Source: Streptacidiphilus fuscans
Lineage (GTDB): Bacteria > Actinomycetota > Actinomycetes > Streptomycetales > Streptomycetaceae
Direction: 5' to 3'
Length of the DNA: 64,000 nt
Assembly (NCBI RefSeq): GCF_015690355.1
Contig: NZ_JADPRT010000007.1
Coordinates: 218,268-282,267, forward strand
Shown here: positions 62,409-64,000 of the stretch, in pieces
Layout: every line of letters begins with the position of its first letter
How positions within the stretch are numbered: the stretch's first letter is position 1
Made by a program: the position numbers and the translations under genes
The notes under the pieces: generated by a model
Databases searched by the model: none
Seen by the model: the letters and a program-made list of their open reading frames with translations, nothing else
What the model was told of the DNA's origin: nothing

Positions 62409-63078
62409 ATCCGTACTGCTCCCAGTAGCCCGGTTCGACCTGCGAGGTCACGGTGATGCCGGACAACCACTTGGCCGACTTGTAGAAGTACATGGGCGCG
62501 ACGTAGAGCCGCACCGGCCCGCCGTGGGCGTCGGTGACGGGCGCGCCGTTCATCTCGTGGGCGACCAGCACGTCGTTCCGCCGGGCCTCGGCCAGCGTGA
62601 GGCTCTCGGTGTAGACGCCGTCGAAGCAGGTGAAGTGCAGCGCCGTGCCCTGGGCCTGGACGCCGGACATGTCCAGCAGGTCGCTCAGCAGCACGCCCTT
62701 GAACTCCACCTTGGGCACCCGCCAGCCGGTGACGCACTGGACGTCCTTGACCAGCCGGGTCTGCTGCATCGCCTGCAGGTCGGCCAGCGTGTAGGTGGCC
62801 GGGCGGTCGACCAGGCCACCGACCGTGAGCCGGTAGTCCGTGGCGCTGCGGTGCGGGATGGAGTCGGCGACCGAATAGAACCGGAAGCCGTCACCGCCCG
62901 GCAGCAGGCCCGTCAGCCCCGTCGGGTCGTGACTGCTCACGTTGGCCAGCACGTTGTCGAGCCCGTTCTGGATCCGCGCCCCGAACGCCACCCCCGCCGC
63001 GCCCAGCGCGAGCACGCCGAGCACGACCCGCCGCCCGACGGGCGTGCCCGCACCCCGCTGACCACCGCTCTGCTGCAT
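62344..63078 (-). CDS. Exported molybdopterin-dependent oxidoreductase
   Basis: 244 aa, sulfite oxidase/YedY-like Mo-binding domain. N-terminal VGRRVVLGVLALGAAGVAFG is a Tat-type signal or anchor. The Mo-coordinating Cys is in VKDVQCVTGWRVP, and the pterin-binding end reads GPVRLYVAPMYFYKSAKWLSGI. It lacks the C-terminal dimer domain of true sulfite oxidases. With the cytochrome b it forms a membrane-linked redox pair; in MsrP systems the role is repair of oxidised methionine, not shown here. Start ATG 63078. Confidence 0.88.
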   Translation of the reverse strand: MQQSGGQRGAGTPVGRRVVLGVLALGAAGVAFGARIQNGLDNVLANVSSHDPTGLTGLLPGGDGFRFYSVADSIPHRSATDYRLTVGGLVDRPATYTLADLQAMQQTRLVKDVQCVTGWRVPKVEFKGVLLSDLLDMSGVQAQGTALHFTCFDGVYTESLTLAEARRNDVLVAHEMNGAPVTDAHGGPVRLYVAPMYFYKSAKWLSGITVTSQVEPGYWEQYGYDVEAWVGNSNGRNDAPTSTG

Positions 63079-63140
63079 GGTTCCATCCCAGCACTCCCCT
63101 GCCCGGGTGACCAGGGAGAACCGGGTGCCGTCATATTTCT

Positions 63141-64000
63141 CTAAGCTTTTGCGGCCGACTTCCCAGCTTCGGCAGCACGGGCGGCATCGGCAGCTTCGGT
63201 GGCTTCGGTGGCTTCGGTGGCGCTCAGGGACGCCGGGAGGGCGATCGGGCCGTGCATGATGCCCCGCTCGGTCCAGCGCAGCTCCGTGTAGGGGACGGCC
63301 GGGGCGAGCTGCGGCAGGCGGCGCAGCAGCGTGCCGAGAGCGACCACCGCCTCCAGCCGGGCCAGTGGCGCACCCACGCAGTAGTGGATGCCGTGCCCGA
63401 AGGAGAGGTGCTTGACGTCGGTCCGGGTCACGTCGAGCCGGTCCAGCGCGGCAGCCGTGTCCGAGCCCGTCTGCGGGTCGCGGCCGACGGCGGCCAGCGA
63501 GACGACGACCGGCGTGCCCTGCGGGATCACCACTCCGCCGAGCTCGACGTCCTGCGCGGCGAACCGCAGCGGGGTCTGCTCGACGGGGGCGTCGAAGCGC
63601 AGGAACTCCTCGACCGCGCCCGGGAGCAGCTCGGGGCTCTCGCGCAGCAGCGCGGCCTGTTCGGGCTGGTCCAGCAGCGCGGCCGTGGCGTTGCCGAGCA
63701 GGTTGACCGTCGTCTCGTGCCCCGCGACGAGCAGGATGACGGCGGTGCCGAGCAGCTCCTCGTCCGAGAGCGCGCCCTCCTCCTCGCGGCTCAGCCGGAT
63801 CAGCGCACAGAGCAGGTCCTCGCCGCTGGGGTCCTTGGACTTCTCGGCCAGCAGCTCGGCGAAGTAGCGGTTGAGCGCCTCGGCGCCCTCGCGCTGCGCC
63901 GGAGACGGCATCGAGGAGCTGCCCGCGACGGCGGCCAGCGTCCAGCGGCGGAAGTCGTCCTGGTGGTCCAGCGGGACGCCGAGCAGTTCGCAGATGACCA
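63141..64000 (-). CDS. Cytochrome P450 (5' partial at window end)
   Basis: Visible 286 codons. The frame continues to base 64000 (VICELLGVP, typical P450), so the ATG at 63911 is internal. I-helix AGHETT, K-helix EEFLR, and the heme-Cys motif FGHGIHYCVGAPLAR are intact. Cytosolic bacterial class, needing ferredoxin; none is adjacent. The C-terminus has a low-complexity ATEATEATEA tail encoded by GCTTCGGTG units. Substrate unknown. Confidence 0.93.
   Translation of the reverse strand, partial: VICELLGVPLDHQDDFRRWTLAAVAGSSSMPSPAQREGAEALNRYFAELLAEKSKDPSGEDLLCALIRLSREEEGALSDEELLGTAVILLVAGHETTVNLLGNATAALLDQPEQAALLRESPELLPGAVEEFLRFDAPVEQTPLRFAAQDVELGGVVIPQGTPVVVSLAAVGRDPQTGSDTAAALDRLDVTRTDVKHLSFGHGIHYCVGAPLARLEAVVALGTLLRRLPQLAPAVPYTELRWTERGIMHGPIALPASLSATEATEATEAADAARAAEAGKSAAKA
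63193..63219. repeat. 9-bp tandem repeat in the P450 3' end
   Basis: GCTTCGGTG repeated three times exactly, encoding the Ala-Thr-Glu repeat at the P450 C-terminus. Possible length polymorphism. Confidence 0.85.

Noticed and set aside
53642..63078. Reading the right end as a secondary-metabolite cluster because of a P450, a Mo enzyme and an ABC system
   Set aside because: There is no polyketide, peptide or RiPP core gene, and the ABC system is an importer.

Overview
The window is very GC-rich actinomycete DNA with densely packed genes, many GTG starts, 4-bp stop/start overlaps (GTGA/ATGA), Tat and lipobox signal peptides, and a hopanoid gene cluster of the Streptomyces type. It most resembles a chromosomal segment of Streptomyces, Streptacidiphilus or a close relative. 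The genus cannot be fixed from the sequence alone. I see no rRNA, tRNA, transposase, prophage or CRISPR array.

Layout. 1-5.3 kb: envelope housekeeping (partial GNAT protein, glmS, a 91-aa unknown, lnt). 5.3-11.1 kb: a membrane-anchored unknown, a PLP decarboxylase, a DUF4232-type lipoprotein, and a MarR regulator divergent from a small membrane protein plus a multicopper oxidase. 11.1-15.7 kb: a tetR - Baeyer-Villiger monooxygenase - SDR set that diverges from hpnH (adenosylhopane synthase); a perfect palindrome lies between tetR and hpnH. 15.8-26.6 kb: an unknown, an M15-like lipoprotein peptidase, a YceI protein and an MFS exporter that both carry carboxypeptidase-regulatory-like domains, a TrmB regulator, an acyl-CoA ligase, a lysozyme-fold secreted protein and a double-length MarR protein. 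26.8-30.5 kb: a TetR regulator divergent from an APH-type phosphotransferase and two SDR genes, with a dispersed repeat between the SDR genes. 30.7-32 kb: a PAP2 phosphatase and a roadblock-like small protein.

32.0-44.3 kb is a nine-gene leftward hopanoid operon: hpnC, hpnD, hpnE, a polyprenyl synthase, shc, hpnG, ispG, dxs and an hpnO-like aminotransferase. It carries its own MEP-pathway genes (dxs, ispG), makes farnesyl diphosphate, converts it to squalene (HpnC/D/E), cyclises it (Shc) and elaborates the side chain (HpnG, HpnO). The HpnH step is encoded about 21 kb away. In Streptomyces hopanoid loci hpnH normally lies between hpnG and ispG; here that junction is a 28-bp spacer built of short repeats.

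44.5-52 kb: a Wzm/Wzt- or TagGH-like ABC exporter, a TetR plus PNPOx-like flavoprotein pair, a second and larger copy of the dispersed repeat (212 bp with 21-bp perfect terminal inverted repeats), a repeat-containing lipoprotein, a SnoaL-like protein, and membrane and winged-helix proteins. 52.1-53.6 kb: a secreted GH5 endoglycoceramidase-like enzyme. 53.6-61.6 kb: a leftward amidohydrolase plus five-gene peptide-type ABC importer, divergent from a TetR gene with a perfect palindrome between them. 61.6-64 kb: a cytochrome b plus molybdopterin oxidoreductase pair and a cytochrome P450 cut by the window end.

The points most worth following are the displaced, apparently TetR-controlled hpnH; the exporter fused to three beta-sandwich repeats next to a YceI protein with the same domain; the tandem MarR fusion; and the dispersed inverted-repeat element.
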